NCBI GenBank assembly: GCA_900770195.1
Contig: CAAGJI010000090.1
Coordinates: 1 to 64,000 of the forward strand
DNA: 64,000 bases
Reading direction: 5' to 3'
Source: Oscillospiraceae bacterium
GTDB taxonomy: Bacteria; Bacillota; Clostridia; Oscillospirales; Ruminococcaceae
Below the pieces are notes generated by a model that worked only from the letters and a program-made list of their open reading frames with translations, was not told where the DNA came from and searched no databases. The position numbers and the translations under genes were made by a program. This document shows positions 26,927-33,571 of this stretch, one piece after another. Each line of letters starts with the position of its first letter. Position 1 is the stretch's first letter.

Positions 26927-27103
26927 TTACTTGAAACAATTTCTGTTTTCATCGTATTTATAGCCGACAGATTCAAGTTTTTTTTCAATTTCCTCTTTTG
27001 AAACTGAAGCGGATTTACAAAATTCATCAAGTGAAGAATAATTATCTCTAAGTTGGGTATTAATATAACTCAGGAGTATAACAGGATCATTTGGAATATT
27101 CAT
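26927..27103 (-). CDS. DUF4250 family small protein
   Basis: A 58-residue protein beginning MNIPNDPVILLSYINTQLRD and ending DENRNCFK. This pattern (N-terminal M.(I/L)P.DP..LLS..N..LRD, C-terminal GY.YD...N.F) matches DUF4250 small proteins of gut anaerobes, whose function is unknown. GAAAGGAG lies 6-7 bases before the ATG. It begins 11 bp after the stop of the Crp/Fnr regulator on the same strand, so the two form an operon. A helix-turn-helix-like layout (SLDEFCKSASVSKEEIEKKL) is visible; DNA binding is only a guess. Confidence 0.85.
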   Translation of the reverse strand: MNIPNDPVILLSYINTQLRDNYSSLDEFCKSASVSKEEIEKKLESVGYKYDENRNCFK

Positions 27104-27114
27104 TTTTTCTCCTT

Positions 27115-27789
27115 TCAGGAATAATTTTCTGAAAAGCTTTCAAGCAGGGTAACTTTTCTTTTTTGAAAGTCAATCAGATTTTCGTCTTTCATTTTTTTGA
27201 TTTCACGCATCATTGCACTTCTGTCAACGCAAAGAAAAGATGCAAGATTTGTTGATGAAAAGGGAAGGGTGAAAGCTTCTGAACCTGTTTCAGCGGCAGT
27301 GATGTTAAAATAGCAAACAAGTTTGTCTCGAATGGAACGTTTGCTTAAAAGTTCAATACGCTGGCTGAGTTCAGATGTTTTTTCAGACATCAGGTAAACG
27401 AGGTTCTCTATAAGCTTTGTGTGATGACCACAGACTTTTTGACATGGGTGAAGTATTTTATAGAACGATATATACAAAACACAGCAGTCGGCCGTACAGA
27501 CAACGTCAATGCTGTCGCCAAGATAATTTTTGCTGTATTTTGTAAGACACGCTCCAAAAATACTTCTGGCAGAAAGTTTTTCAAGCAAATCCTGATTTCC
27601 TCTTATATCAGTTCGCACAACTTGTGCAGTTCCTGAACAGATAATCCCAAGATATTCGCTGTTGTCGTTATAACTGTCAATAACTTCATCTTTAAGATAT
27701 TTTTTTTCAAAGCAGTTAAAACATTTAATAATGCAGTCAATACTCTCCTGCGATATTGCATCGAAAATGTAAAAATTATTTTTTTTCAA
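27115..27789 (-). CDS. Crp/Fnr family transcriptional regulator, cysteine-rich
   Basis: A 224-residue regulator with an N-terminal cyclic-nucleotide-binding-like beta barrel (about 20-115), dimer helix (about 120-150) and C-terminal winged HTH (about 150-218; SSTNLASFLCVDRSAMMREIKKM). It has twelve Cys, including C19-x3-C23-x2-C26 at the N-terminus and PCQKVC (116-120) at the dimer helix. FNR holds its oxygen-sensing Fe-S cluster with N-terminal Cys plus one central Cys, so a redox cofactor is plausible here but unproven. A Crp-spaced palindrome lies between its promoter and start codon. It is transcribed away from the NrdD-tail gene and with DUF4250. Confidence 0.9.
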   Translation of the reverse strand: MKKNNFYIFDAISQESIDCIIKCFNCFEKKYLKDEVIDSYNDNSEYLGIICSGTAQVVRTDIRGNQDLLEKLSARSIFGACLTKYSKNYLGDSIDVVCTADCCVLYISFYKILHPCQKVCGHHTKLIENLVYLMSEKTSELSQRIELLSKRSIRDKLVCYFNITAAETGSEAFTLPFSSTNLASFLCVDRSAMMREIKKMKDENLIDFQKRKVTLLESFSENYS

Positions 27790-27803
27790 AAAAGTTCTCC
27801 TTT

Positions 27804-27819
27804 TGTTGCAAATGCAACA
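27804..27819. promoter_or_regulatory. Palindromic operator of Crp/Fnr spacing, shared by divergent promoters
   Basis: TGTTGCAAATGCAACA is an inverted repeat with 7-bp arms and a 2-bp centre. Read as TGTTG-N6-CAACA it has the same geometry as Crp sites. Its centre (27811.5) is 41.5 bp upstream of the start predicted for the rightward promoter, the class II activator position. It lies about 12-25 bp inside the leftward transcript of the regulator gene, a position expected for repression. Confidence 0.8.
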
Positions 27820-27836
27820 GAAATTCTTCCCTTAAT

Positions 27837-27865
27837 ATGATATACTATTTAACAAGAAAAGTCAA
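27837..27865 (-). promoter_or_regulatory. Leftward sigma-A promoter of the Crp/Fnr regulator
   Basis: Read on the minus strand: TTGACT (27865-27860), 17-bp spacer, TATCAT (27842-27837). The -10 overlaps the rightward -10 (27841-27846), so RNA polymerase cannot occupy both at once. Confidence 0.82.
27838..27846 (+). promoter_or_regulatory. Rightward extended -10 promoter of the NrdD-tail gene
   Basis: TGATATACT gives an extended -10 (TATACT at 27841-27846). The -35 region is weak, as expected for an activator-dependent class II promoter with the palindrome at 27804-27819. The predicted start is about 27853. Confidence 0.68.
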
Positions 27866-27911
27866 TAGCTTTTTTAAAAAAATTATATTTTACAGGAAAG
27901 GGAGCATAAAA

Positions 27912-28175
27912 ATGATAGTAAATGTAAATGGCGGTGTTATTTCTGACAAAGAAAAAGATGCTTATATCAGACACGCAAGACAGAAATATCCTGGTAAAAC
28001 AATAGAAACTCTTGATATAAATCTTGATGGTGAATTTGCAGATTTGAAATATACATTTGCTAAAGTTCCTTTTGAAAGAATCAGAAGAATAACAGGTTAT
28101 CTTGTAGGCACAACAGACAGATTTAACAATGCAAAACGTGCTGAAGAAAGAGACAGAGTTAAGCATTCTCTTTAA
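27912..28175 (+). CDS. Small protein resembling the glycyl-radical tail of anaerobic ribonucleotide reductase
   Basis: An 87-residue protein. Residues 57-85 (RIRRITGYL, then DRFNNAK, then RDRVKH) align by eye with the extreme C-terminus of class III NrdD, where R-x-x-GYL holds the radical glycine and K-x(2)-E-x(3)-RVKH closes the chain. Gly62 would be the radical residue. It has no Cys, so the zinc-finger cysteines of NrdD are absent. Residues 1-50 look like a small alpha/beta domain. GGGAG eight bases before the ATG at 27912 sets the start. No full-length nrdD or nrdG is in the window. Role inferred: a stand-alone spare part or a non-catalytic relative. Confidence 0.78.
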   Translation: MIVNVNGGVISDKEKDAYIRHARQKYPGKTIETLDINLDGEFADLKYTFAKVPFERIRRITGYLVGTTDRFNNAKRAEERDRVKHSL

Positions 28176-28185
28176 ATTAAAAAGC

Positions 28186-28204
28186 TATTATGTCAAACAT
28201 AATA
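28186..28204. promoter_or_regulatory. Palindrome upstream of reverse rubrerythrin
   Basis: TATTATGT and ACATAATA are 8-bp arms separated by CAA. No T run follows, so this is a candidate operator rather than a terminator. Its right arm contains CATAAT, a possible -10 element. The binding protein is unknown; PerR/Fur-like sites are of similar AT-rich type but differ in spacing. Confidence 0.5.
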
Positions 28205-28252
28205 AAAATAAATTCAAAATCAATAATTTAAAGAAAAACGGAGGAAACCCAA

Positions 28253-28804
28253 ATGAAAAAATTCAGATGTACAGTATGCGGTTATATTTATGAAGGCGAA
28301 ACAGCACCAACAGCCTGTCCACAGTGCAAAGCACCTGCTTCAAAATTTGAAGAAATCAAGGAAGATGGCGAAGTAACATTCGTTGATGAACACGTTGTAG
28401 GTATTGCAAAAGACGCTCCTGAAGAAATTAAAGAAGGACTTCGTGCAAACTTCAACGGCGAATGCAGTGAAGTTGGTATGTACCTTGCGATGTCAAGAGT
28501 AGCGTACAGAGAAGGCTATCCTGAAATCGGACTTTACTGGGAAAAGGCAGCATATGAAGAAGCAGAACACGCTGCAAAGTTTGCTGAACTCCTTGGAGAA
28601 GTACTCTCACCATCAACAGAAGAAAACCTCAAGGCACGTGTAGCAGCTGAAAGCGGTGCATGCGAAGGCAAGAAAGCACTTGCAACAGAAGCAAAGAAAC
28701 TTAATCTTGATGCAATTCACGACACAGTTCATGAAATGGCAAAAGATGAAGCAAGACATGGCAGAGCTTTTGCAGGTCTTTTAAAGAGATATTTTGGTAA
28801 ATAA
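28253..28804 (+). CDS. Reverse rubrerythrin
   Basis: A 183-residue non-haem iron protein that reduces hydrogen peroxide (and, in clostridial homologues, oxygen) in strict anaerobes. The rubredoxin domain comes first (Cys6, Cys9, Cys22, Cys25), and a ferritin-like di-iron four-helix bundle follows (about 50-183, with ExxH pairs in EEAEHAAK and KDEARHGRA). This order is the reverse of classical rubrerythrin. CGGAGG sits before the start. It is separated from the NrdD-tail gene by 77 bp containing a palindrome, and ends at a terminator. Confidence 0.94.
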   Translation: MKKFRCTVCGYIYEGETAPTACPQCKAPASKFEEIKEDGEVTFVDEHVVGIAKDAPEEIKEGLRANFNGECSEVGMYLAMSRVAYREGYPEIGLYWEKAAYEEAEHAAKFAELLGEVLSPSTEENLKARVAAESGACEGKKALATEAKKLNLDAIHDTVHEMAKDEARHGRAFAGLLKRYFGK

Positions 28805-28823
28805 TTAAAGCATGAAATAACTG

Positions 28824-28855
28824 AAAAACCTCCACTTTAAAAGCGGAGGTTTTTT
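28824..28855 (+). terminator. Rho-independent terminator after reverse rubrerythrin
   Basis: AAAACCTCC pairs with GGAGGTTTT around an A/T-rich loop, followed by a run of Ts. It ends only 16 bp before the crcB start codon. Confidence 0.88.
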
Positions 28856-28871
28856 GATGTAAGGAGTAAAA

Positions 28872-29231
28872 ATGATAAACTGTCTGATAGTTGGTTTAGG
28901 TGGTGCGGTAGGAGCTGTTATGCGTTATCTGATAGGACTTTTACCGTTTAACCCTGATAACGGTTTCCCGATTAAAACGTTTATTATAAACGTTGTGGGA
29001 GCGTTTGTGATAGGTATAGTTGCAGCACTTGCTGCAAAAAATGCAATGAATCCTAAACTTGTCTTATTTTTAAAAGTCGGAATATGCGGAGGATTTACCA
29101 CTTTTTCATCGTTCGCACTTGAAACAGACCAATTGCTTATGAAAGTACAAAGTTTAACAGCTGTTCTGTATGTATTGCTAAGCATTTTTGCAGGAGTTAT
29201 GGCGGTTTTTCTGGCGGATAAAATTATATAA
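28872..29231 (+). CDS. crcB: Fluoride channel CrcB/Fluc
   Basis: A 119-residue membrane protein with four transmembrane helices. It forms dual-topology dimeric fluoride channels that vent F- from the cytoplasm. GGAVGAVMRY near the N-terminus and the pore motif GGFTTFSSF are diagnostic. Start: TAAGGAG seven bases before the ATG. No fluoride riboswitch is visible in the short leader; a terminator lies immediately upstream instead. A second likely fluoride exporter, of ClC type, is at 55185-56423. Confidence 0.95.
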   Translation: MINCLIVGLGGAVGAVMRYLIGLLPFNPDNGFPIKTFIINVVGAFVIGIVAALAAKNAMNPKLVLFLKVGICGGFTTFSSFALETDQLLMKVQSLTAVLYVLLSIFAGVMAVFLADKII

Positions 29232-29235
29232 AATA

Positions 29236-29261
29236 AAAAAGTCCCGAAAACGGGACTTTTT
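29236..29261. terminator. Bidirectional terminator between crcB and recR
   Basis: A perfect 11-bp stem (AAAAAGTCCCG with CGGGACTTTTT) around an AAAA loop, placed between two convergent genes and carrying T runs for both strands. Confidence 0.93.
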
Positions 29262-29265
29262 ATTT

Positions 29266-29868
29266 TTACATATTATTTCTGTTTTCAAGTGCCATATGCA
29301 GAGTAACATCATCTGCATATTCAAGGATTCCGCCGATTGGGAGTCCGAATGCAAGTCGTGTAACTTTTATACCGAGAGGTTTAAGCAGCTTTGCAATATA
29401 CATAGCTGTTGCATCGCCTTCAACAGTCGGATTTGTCGCCATAATGACTTCTTTAACAGTTCCTTCCGATACTCTTTTAAGCAGGGAACGTATTTCAAGC
29501 TGGTCGGGCATAACTCCGTCAATTGGAGATATAAGACCGTGCAGGACGTGATACAAGCCGTTGTATTCACCCGAACGTTCAAAAGCTTTAACATCTTTAG
29601 GACTCTCCACAACACATATAGTGTCGCCTGAACGCATTTCATCAGTGCATATAGGGCAGGTTTCAAGTTCTGTTAAATTTCTGCAAATACTGCATCTGTG
29701 AATCGTTTTCTTTGCAGCAAGCATAGCATCGGCAAATTCCTGAACTTCTTCATCAGACATATCAAGAATTTTATATGCAAGTCTTTGTGCCGATTTTTTT
29801 CCTATTCCCGGAAGAGAAGCAAACTTTTCGGTAAGTACGACTATAGGTAAGGCTTCGCTTTCATTCAT
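29266..29868 (-). CDS. recR: Recombination protein RecR
   Basis: A 200-residue protein that with RecO loads RecA on SSB-coated gaps. It has a helix-hairpin-helix (LPGIGKKSAQRLAYKIL), a four-Cys zinc finger (CSICRNLTELETCPIC), a Toprim domain (ICVVESPKDVKAFE) and a C-terminal Walker-B-like region, at normal family length. It is the last gene of the SRP RNA-dnaX-ebfC-recR unit on the minus strand, 3 bp after ebfC. Confidence 0.97.
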   Translation of the reverse strand: MNESEALPIVVLTEKFASLPGIGKKSAQRLAYKILDMSDEEVQEFADAMLAAKKTIHRCSICRNLTELETCPICTDEMRSGDTICVVESPKDVKAFERSGEYNGLYHVLHGLISPIDGVMPDQLEIRSLLKRVSEGTVKEVIMATNPTVEGDATAMYIAKLLKPLGIKVTRLAFGLPIGGILEYADDVTLHMALENRNNM

Positions 29869-29871
29869 AGA

Positions 29872-30219
29872 TTAGAATAAACCAGGAAGTGAAACTCCGC
29901 CTGTTATTTTGCTCATTTCGTCTTCAGTTATCTTTTCAACGTTATCGATAGCTTCGTTTACAGCACTGATAACGAGGTCCTGAAGCATTTCAATATCATC
30001 AGGGTCAACAACTTCCTTGCTGAGAGTAAGAGATTTAACAGTTTTTTTACCTGTAACAACAACTTCGACTGCTCCGCCGCCTGCTGTTGCCTTAAACTCT
30101 CTTTCTTCAATATCAGCCTGTAATGCTGTGATGTCGTCCTGCATTTTCTGAGCTTTGCGAATCATTGAATTCATATTCTGTGCTCCGCCGATATTCTGCT
30201 TTGGTACTCTTGCCTTCAT
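29872..30219 (-). CDS. YbaB/EbfC family nucleoid-associated protein
   Basis: A 115-residue small DNA-binding protein of the YbaB/EbfC family, which forms tweezer-like dimers on DNA. MIRKAQKMQDDI, the strand EFKATAGGGAVEVVVTG and the C-terminal ISAVNEAIDNVEKI helix are family features. The start at 30219 is supported by AAGGAG about 10 bp upstream; an internal Met at residue 16 is the start in shorter relatives. It lies between dnaX and recR, its standard position. Confidence 0.94.
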   Translation of the reverse strand: MKARVPKQNIGGAQNMNSMIRKAQKMQDDITALQADIEEREFKATAGGGAVEVVVTGKKTVKSLTLSKEVVDPDDIEMLQDLVISAVNEAIDNVEKITEDEMSKITGGVSLPGLF

Positions 30220-30277
30220 TTTCTTTAAACTCCTTAAAATAAAATTTTATTATAATTCTGATTTATTTACGGCAAAA

Positions 30278-31903
30278 TCAATTCTGACCGCCGTTATCAA
30301 CAGCAGTTGAAACACCGCTGTTCTTTGCATTATCAATAAATTCACTTGCCCTTTCGGCAGGTGATTTATGTTCATCTGAAGCAGTGCATTTAGCCCTGAT
30401 TATATAATTTCTGCCAAGTGTTTCAAAAATAACTTTTTTCAATATCTCGGCATTTTCCGAAACTTTGAAAAGCCTTAAAAAGAATCTGTTTTCAGTAACA
30501 ATAAGCATAACATTTCCATTTATGAACGCAGCTGAACCGCCAAGAGCACCCACAACGTCAGGTTTATATTCGCTGAATTTTTCAAGAACTTCCTGCCACG
30601 ATTGAACAGGGTGGAAATCTTCTTTTTTCAGCTTTGAAAAGTCGACTGTGGAAGAGTCAGGCTGCTGCTGAGTTTCAGGTGTGCTGTTCTGCTGCGAGGC
30701 AGGGACACGCATAGCCTGCATTGAAATGCTTTTTATTTTTTGTTCGAGCATACGAACCTTGTCTTTAAGAAAAACAACGTCCTGAGATTGAACATTGCTG
30801 TTGTTTTTTTCAGAAACCGTCTTTTTTTCAGGTGAATTTATCATTGAAATTATTTTCATTTCAAATTCAGCTCTTTTGTTGACAGCATAAGACAATTCAG
30901 AAGAAATATCCTGCATCATCGAAATAAGGCACATAACATCATCAAGACTTGCATTTTTTGAAATATCTGAAAGAATTTTGATTTCTTCACTGCTGCATGA
31001 AACCGCTTCGTTTTGAGGAGGAGTCAGCTTAAGAAGCATAATATTACGCATCTGTTCTGTAAGGTCAGCTGCGATATTTTGCAAATCAGTGCTTTTCTGA
31101 TGAAGTCTGTTTATAATTTCAAACGCTTTCGGAATATCCTTTTCAAAAATCGCTTCAAGCATACTGTGAATATCTGTTCTGTCGGCAGTGCCTGCTGCGG
31201 CTGAAACAACTTCAGGTGTAATGTCTTTTGAAACAGCTGTGCAAAGTTCAAGAAGCGACAATGCATCACGCATACCGCCGTCTGAAATTTTTCCTATAAG
31301 CATAGCCGCTTCATCTGTTATGGACAAGCCTTCCTGAGAAATTATATATTTGAGTCTTTCTGCAATATCTTTTGTCTGTACACGTCTGAAATCGAAACGC
31401 TGACATCTTGAAAGAATGGTTGCAGGAATTTTTTGTATTTCAGTTGTTGCAAAAATGAATTTTACGTGAGGAGGAGGTTCTTCTATACTTTTTAAAAAGG
31501 CGTTGAAAGCCGCAGTTGAAAGCATATGAACTTCGTCTATGATATACACCTTGAATTTACATTGTTCGGGCATATAGTCAAGGCCGTCACGTATTTCACG
31601 AATGCTGTCGACACCGTTGTTTGAAGCGGCATCTATTTCTATAATATCGGTTAATCTGTCAGCATTTCTGCATATCTCGCATTCAAGACACGGGTTGCCG
31701 TTTTCAGGATTTTTACAGTTTAACGCTTTTGCAAAAATTCTTGCACAGGTAGTTTTTCCCGTACCCCTTGAACCTGTAAAAATATAGGCATGAGCAGTCT
31801 GACCGCTTACGATTTGATTTTTCAGAGTCGTTGTTATATGTTCCTGAGAAATAACATCGTCGAAGGTCTGAGGTCGCCACTTGCGATACAAAGCCTCATA
31901 CAT
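30278..31903 (-). CDS. dnaX: DNA polymerase III subunit gamma/tau
   Basis: A 541-residue clamp-loader ATPase of the replication fork. Walker A is GSRGTGKTT, a zinc module follows with Cys in NPCLECEIC, then the DEVHMLS Walker B and the sensor/arginine-finger segment CQRFDFRR. The C-terminal part (from about 370) is the variable tau region with a Gln-rich linker. There is no obvious long A run that would suggest programmed frameshifting to gamma. AAAGGAG lies before the start. The SRP RNA gene lies 44 bp upstream. Confidence 0.96.
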   Translation of the reverse strand: MYEALYRKWRPQTFDDVISQEHITTTLKNQIVSGQTAHAYIFTGSRGTGKTTCARIFAKALNCKNPENGNPCLECEICRNADRLTDIIEIDAASNNGVDSIREIRDGLDYMPEQCKFKVYIIDEVHMLSTAAFNAFLKSIEEPPPHVKFIFATTEIQKIPATILSRCQRFDFRRVQTKDIAERLKYIISQEGLSITDEAAMLIGKISDGGMRDALSLLELCTAVSKDITPEVVSAAAGTADRTDIHSMLEAIFEKDIPKAFEIINRLHQKSTDLQNIAADLTEQMRNIMLLKLTPPQNEAVSCSSEEIKILSDISKNASLDDVMCLISMMQDISSELSYAVNKRAEFEMKIISMINSPEKKTVSEKNNSNVQSQDVVFLKDKVRMLEQKIKSISMQAMRVPASQQNSTPETQQQPDSSTVDFSKLKKEDFHPVQSWQEVLEKFSEYKPDVVGALGGSAAFINGNVMLIVTENRFFLRLFKVSENAEILKKVIFETLGRNYIIRAKCTASDEHKSPAERASEFIDNAKNSGVSTAVDNGGQN

Positions 31904-31947
31904 AAGGCTGCTCCTTTCTGCATTTATGCTGATTTACGTCAATATAG

Positions 31948-32080
31948 AAAAAGTTCCGAAACATAGGTGTGCAGGCTTGCTGCGGCACACGAAGCCATCC
32001 GCTTAATGCTGCTCGGTCCCCCGCCTGACATGGTTCACGGAGTTTCATTGCACAGGGCCCGCACACCTATATTTCGGAAT
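31948..32080 (-). ncRNA. ffs: Signal recognition particle RNA (small bacterial type)
   Basis: On the minus strand the domain IV hairpin is unmistakable: GTGAACC, then ATGTCAGG, then GAGCAGCATTAAG. The two ends pair over a long stem (ATTCCGAAATATAGGTGTGC with the 3' GCACACCTATGTTTCGGAA). The apical loop is GGGA, a GNRA tetraloop closed by CGG/CCG, instead of the common GGAA. At about 133 nt there is no room for a Bacillus-type Alu domain. The 3' end runs into a T tract. Its place upstream of dnaX is the typical one. Confidence 0.93.
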
Positions 32081-32099
32081 CATCACAATAACATTTAAT

Positions 32100-32128
32100 A
32101 TTATAACACAACAAAATCAAAAATGCAA
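32100..32128 (-). promoter_or_regulatory. Promoter of the SRP RNA
   Basis: Read on the minus strand: TTGCAT (32128-32123), 17-bp spacer, TATAAT (32105-32100) preceded by TGT (extended -10). The predicted start is near 32093, so the 5' end may be trimmed to the paired end at about 32080. Confidence 0.87.
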
Positions 32129-32341
32129 GTGTTTTTTATAATTTTTTTTATTTTAGCCTTATTTTTTTGAGCCTGCATGCAAAAAACGCTGAAAAAATGC
32201 TGTATTTCTGCAAGATGTTTTAAAATAACAATATTTCAGAAAAAAATCTTTAATATTTCGGGAGAAAATTTCTGAGATTTGGGAAAAAACTTATATCACA
32301 TAAATTTCATCAATGATTTGTAAAAAATGACGGTTTTACAA
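32129..32341. other. AT-rich intergenic region between divergent promoters
   Basis: Between the SRP RNA promoter and the ddl promoter the sequence is very A/T rich, with no reading frame of note, no RNA-like conserved block and no strong hairpin. GCCTGCATGCAAAAAACG at about 32172-32189 contains a short GCATGC palindrome. I assign no function. Confidence 0.6.
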
Positions 32342-32370
32342 TTGACATTTTCAACAAAATGTGATACAAT
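32342..32370 (+). promoter_or_regulatory. Sigma-A promoter of the ddl-murI-argS unit
   Basis: Perfect TTGACA (32342-32347), 17-bp spacer, TACAAT (32365-32370). It gives a leader of about 100 nt before ddl, containing AAAGGAG followed by TTG-CGT-TAA at 32380-32400. Confidence 0.9.
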
Positions 32371-32480
32371 ATAGAGTGCAAAGGAGTATACTTGCGTTAA
32401 TATGTAATATGTTTTCACTTTTCTGAATATATTTTATTACATTATAAATAGAACAAAAGATGATAAGGAGAATTTTTAAA

Positions 32481-33551
32481 ATGGCAAAAACAAAAGTTGC
32501 GGTTATATTCGGTGGTGCATCAAGTGAACACGATATATCACTTATTTCAGCTACAAACGTTATCAAGAGTATTCCAAAGGATAAATATGAAGTTATCTGT
32601 GTTGGAATAACAAAAAAAGGAAGATGGCTTTATTTTCCGGGTGATGTTTCTGAAATTGAATCAGGTGAATGGGAAAAAAATTCAGACTGTGCATCAGCTG
32701 TTATTTCTCCTGACCCTATATATAAAGGACTTCTTATAATTGAAAACGGTGAAGTTACAGTAAGAAAAATTGATTGTGTTTTCCCTGTTCTTCACGGCAA
32801 AAACGGTGAGGACGGCACAATTCAGGGACTTCTTGATATGTCAAAAATTCCATATGTAGGCTGTGGCGTGCTTGCATCTGCTTCTGCAATGGATAAAACA
32901 CATACACATACTGTTCTTGATTATAACGGTATTCCTACTGCAAAATGGAGAATGATAACATTAAGAGAAATTTCAAAGCTTTCTGAAAAATGTGAGTATA
33001 TTGCATCAGTTCTCGGATACCCTCTTTTTGTAAAGCCTGCAAACTGCGGTTCTTCAATCGGTGTAAATAAAGCTGAAAATTTTGATGAACTTGTAAGTGC
33101 TGTAAGAACAGCTTTTTCACACGACAACAAAGTTATAATAGAAGAATGCATTAACGGCAGAGAACTTGAAGTTGCTGTTTTTGGATATGATAATCCTTTT
33201 GCATCTTTTGCAGGTGAAATAGTAAATGAAGCTGAATTTTACGATTACGATTCAAAATATGTTTCAAAAATCAAAACAAAAGTGCCTGCTGACCTTGATG
33301 TTGATACAATGAAAGAAATAAGAGAAACAGCAATAAAAGCATATAAAGCTATCGGCTGCAAGGGACTTTCAAGAATAGATTTCTTCCTTACTGACAAAGG
33401 TAAGCTTCTTGTTAATGAAATTAACACAATGCCGGGATTTACTGATATAAGTATGTATCCGAAGCTTATGGAAAATCTTGGAATGACACAGGAATATCTC
33501 GTTGATAAGCTTATTGAACAGGCAATAGAAAATTCAGAAAGAAATTATTGA
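32481..33551 (+). CDS. ddl: D-alanine--D-alanine ligase
   Basis: A 356-residue ATP-grasp enzyme joining two D-Ala for peptidoglycan precursors. GGASSEHDISL is the N-terminal signature, CGSSIGV lies in the ATP-grasp fold and NEINTMPGFT near the C-terminus. EFYDYDSKY carries the active-site Tyr of ordinary D-Ala-D-Ala ligases, not the VanA/D-lactate loop, so vancomycin-sensitive precursors are expected. AAGGAG lies 10 bp before the ATG at 32481. It heads a unit with murI, a DUF1934 gene and argS. Confidence 0.96.
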   Translation: MAKTKVAVIFGGASSEHDISLISATNVIKSIPKDKYEVICVGITKKGRWLYFPGDVSEIESGEWEKNSDCASAVISPDPIYKGLLIIENGEVTVRKIDCVFPVLHGKNGEDGTIQGLLDMSKIPYVGCGVLASASAMDKTHTHTVLDYNGIPTAKWRMITLREISKLSEKCEYIASVLGYPLFVKPANCGSSIGVNKAENFDELVSAVRTAFSHDNKVIIEECINGRELEVAVFGYDNPFASFAGEIVNEAEFYDYDSKYVSKIKTKVPADLDVDTMKEIRETAIKAYKAIGCKGLSRIDFFLTDKGKLLVNEINTMPGFTDISMYPKLMENLGMTQEYLVDKLIEQAIENSERNY

Positions 33552-33571
33552 TTTCAGGGAGAAAATATATA

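Noticed and set aside
28805..28871. Fluoride riboswitch ahead of crcB.
   Set aside because: I do not recognise the conserved fluoride-aptamer core; the region is mostly a terminator hairpin and a Shine-Dalgarno.
30278..31903. Programmed frameshift site in dnaX producing a gamma subunit.
   Set aside because: I found no long A run with a following hairpin at the expected position near the end of the ATPase part.
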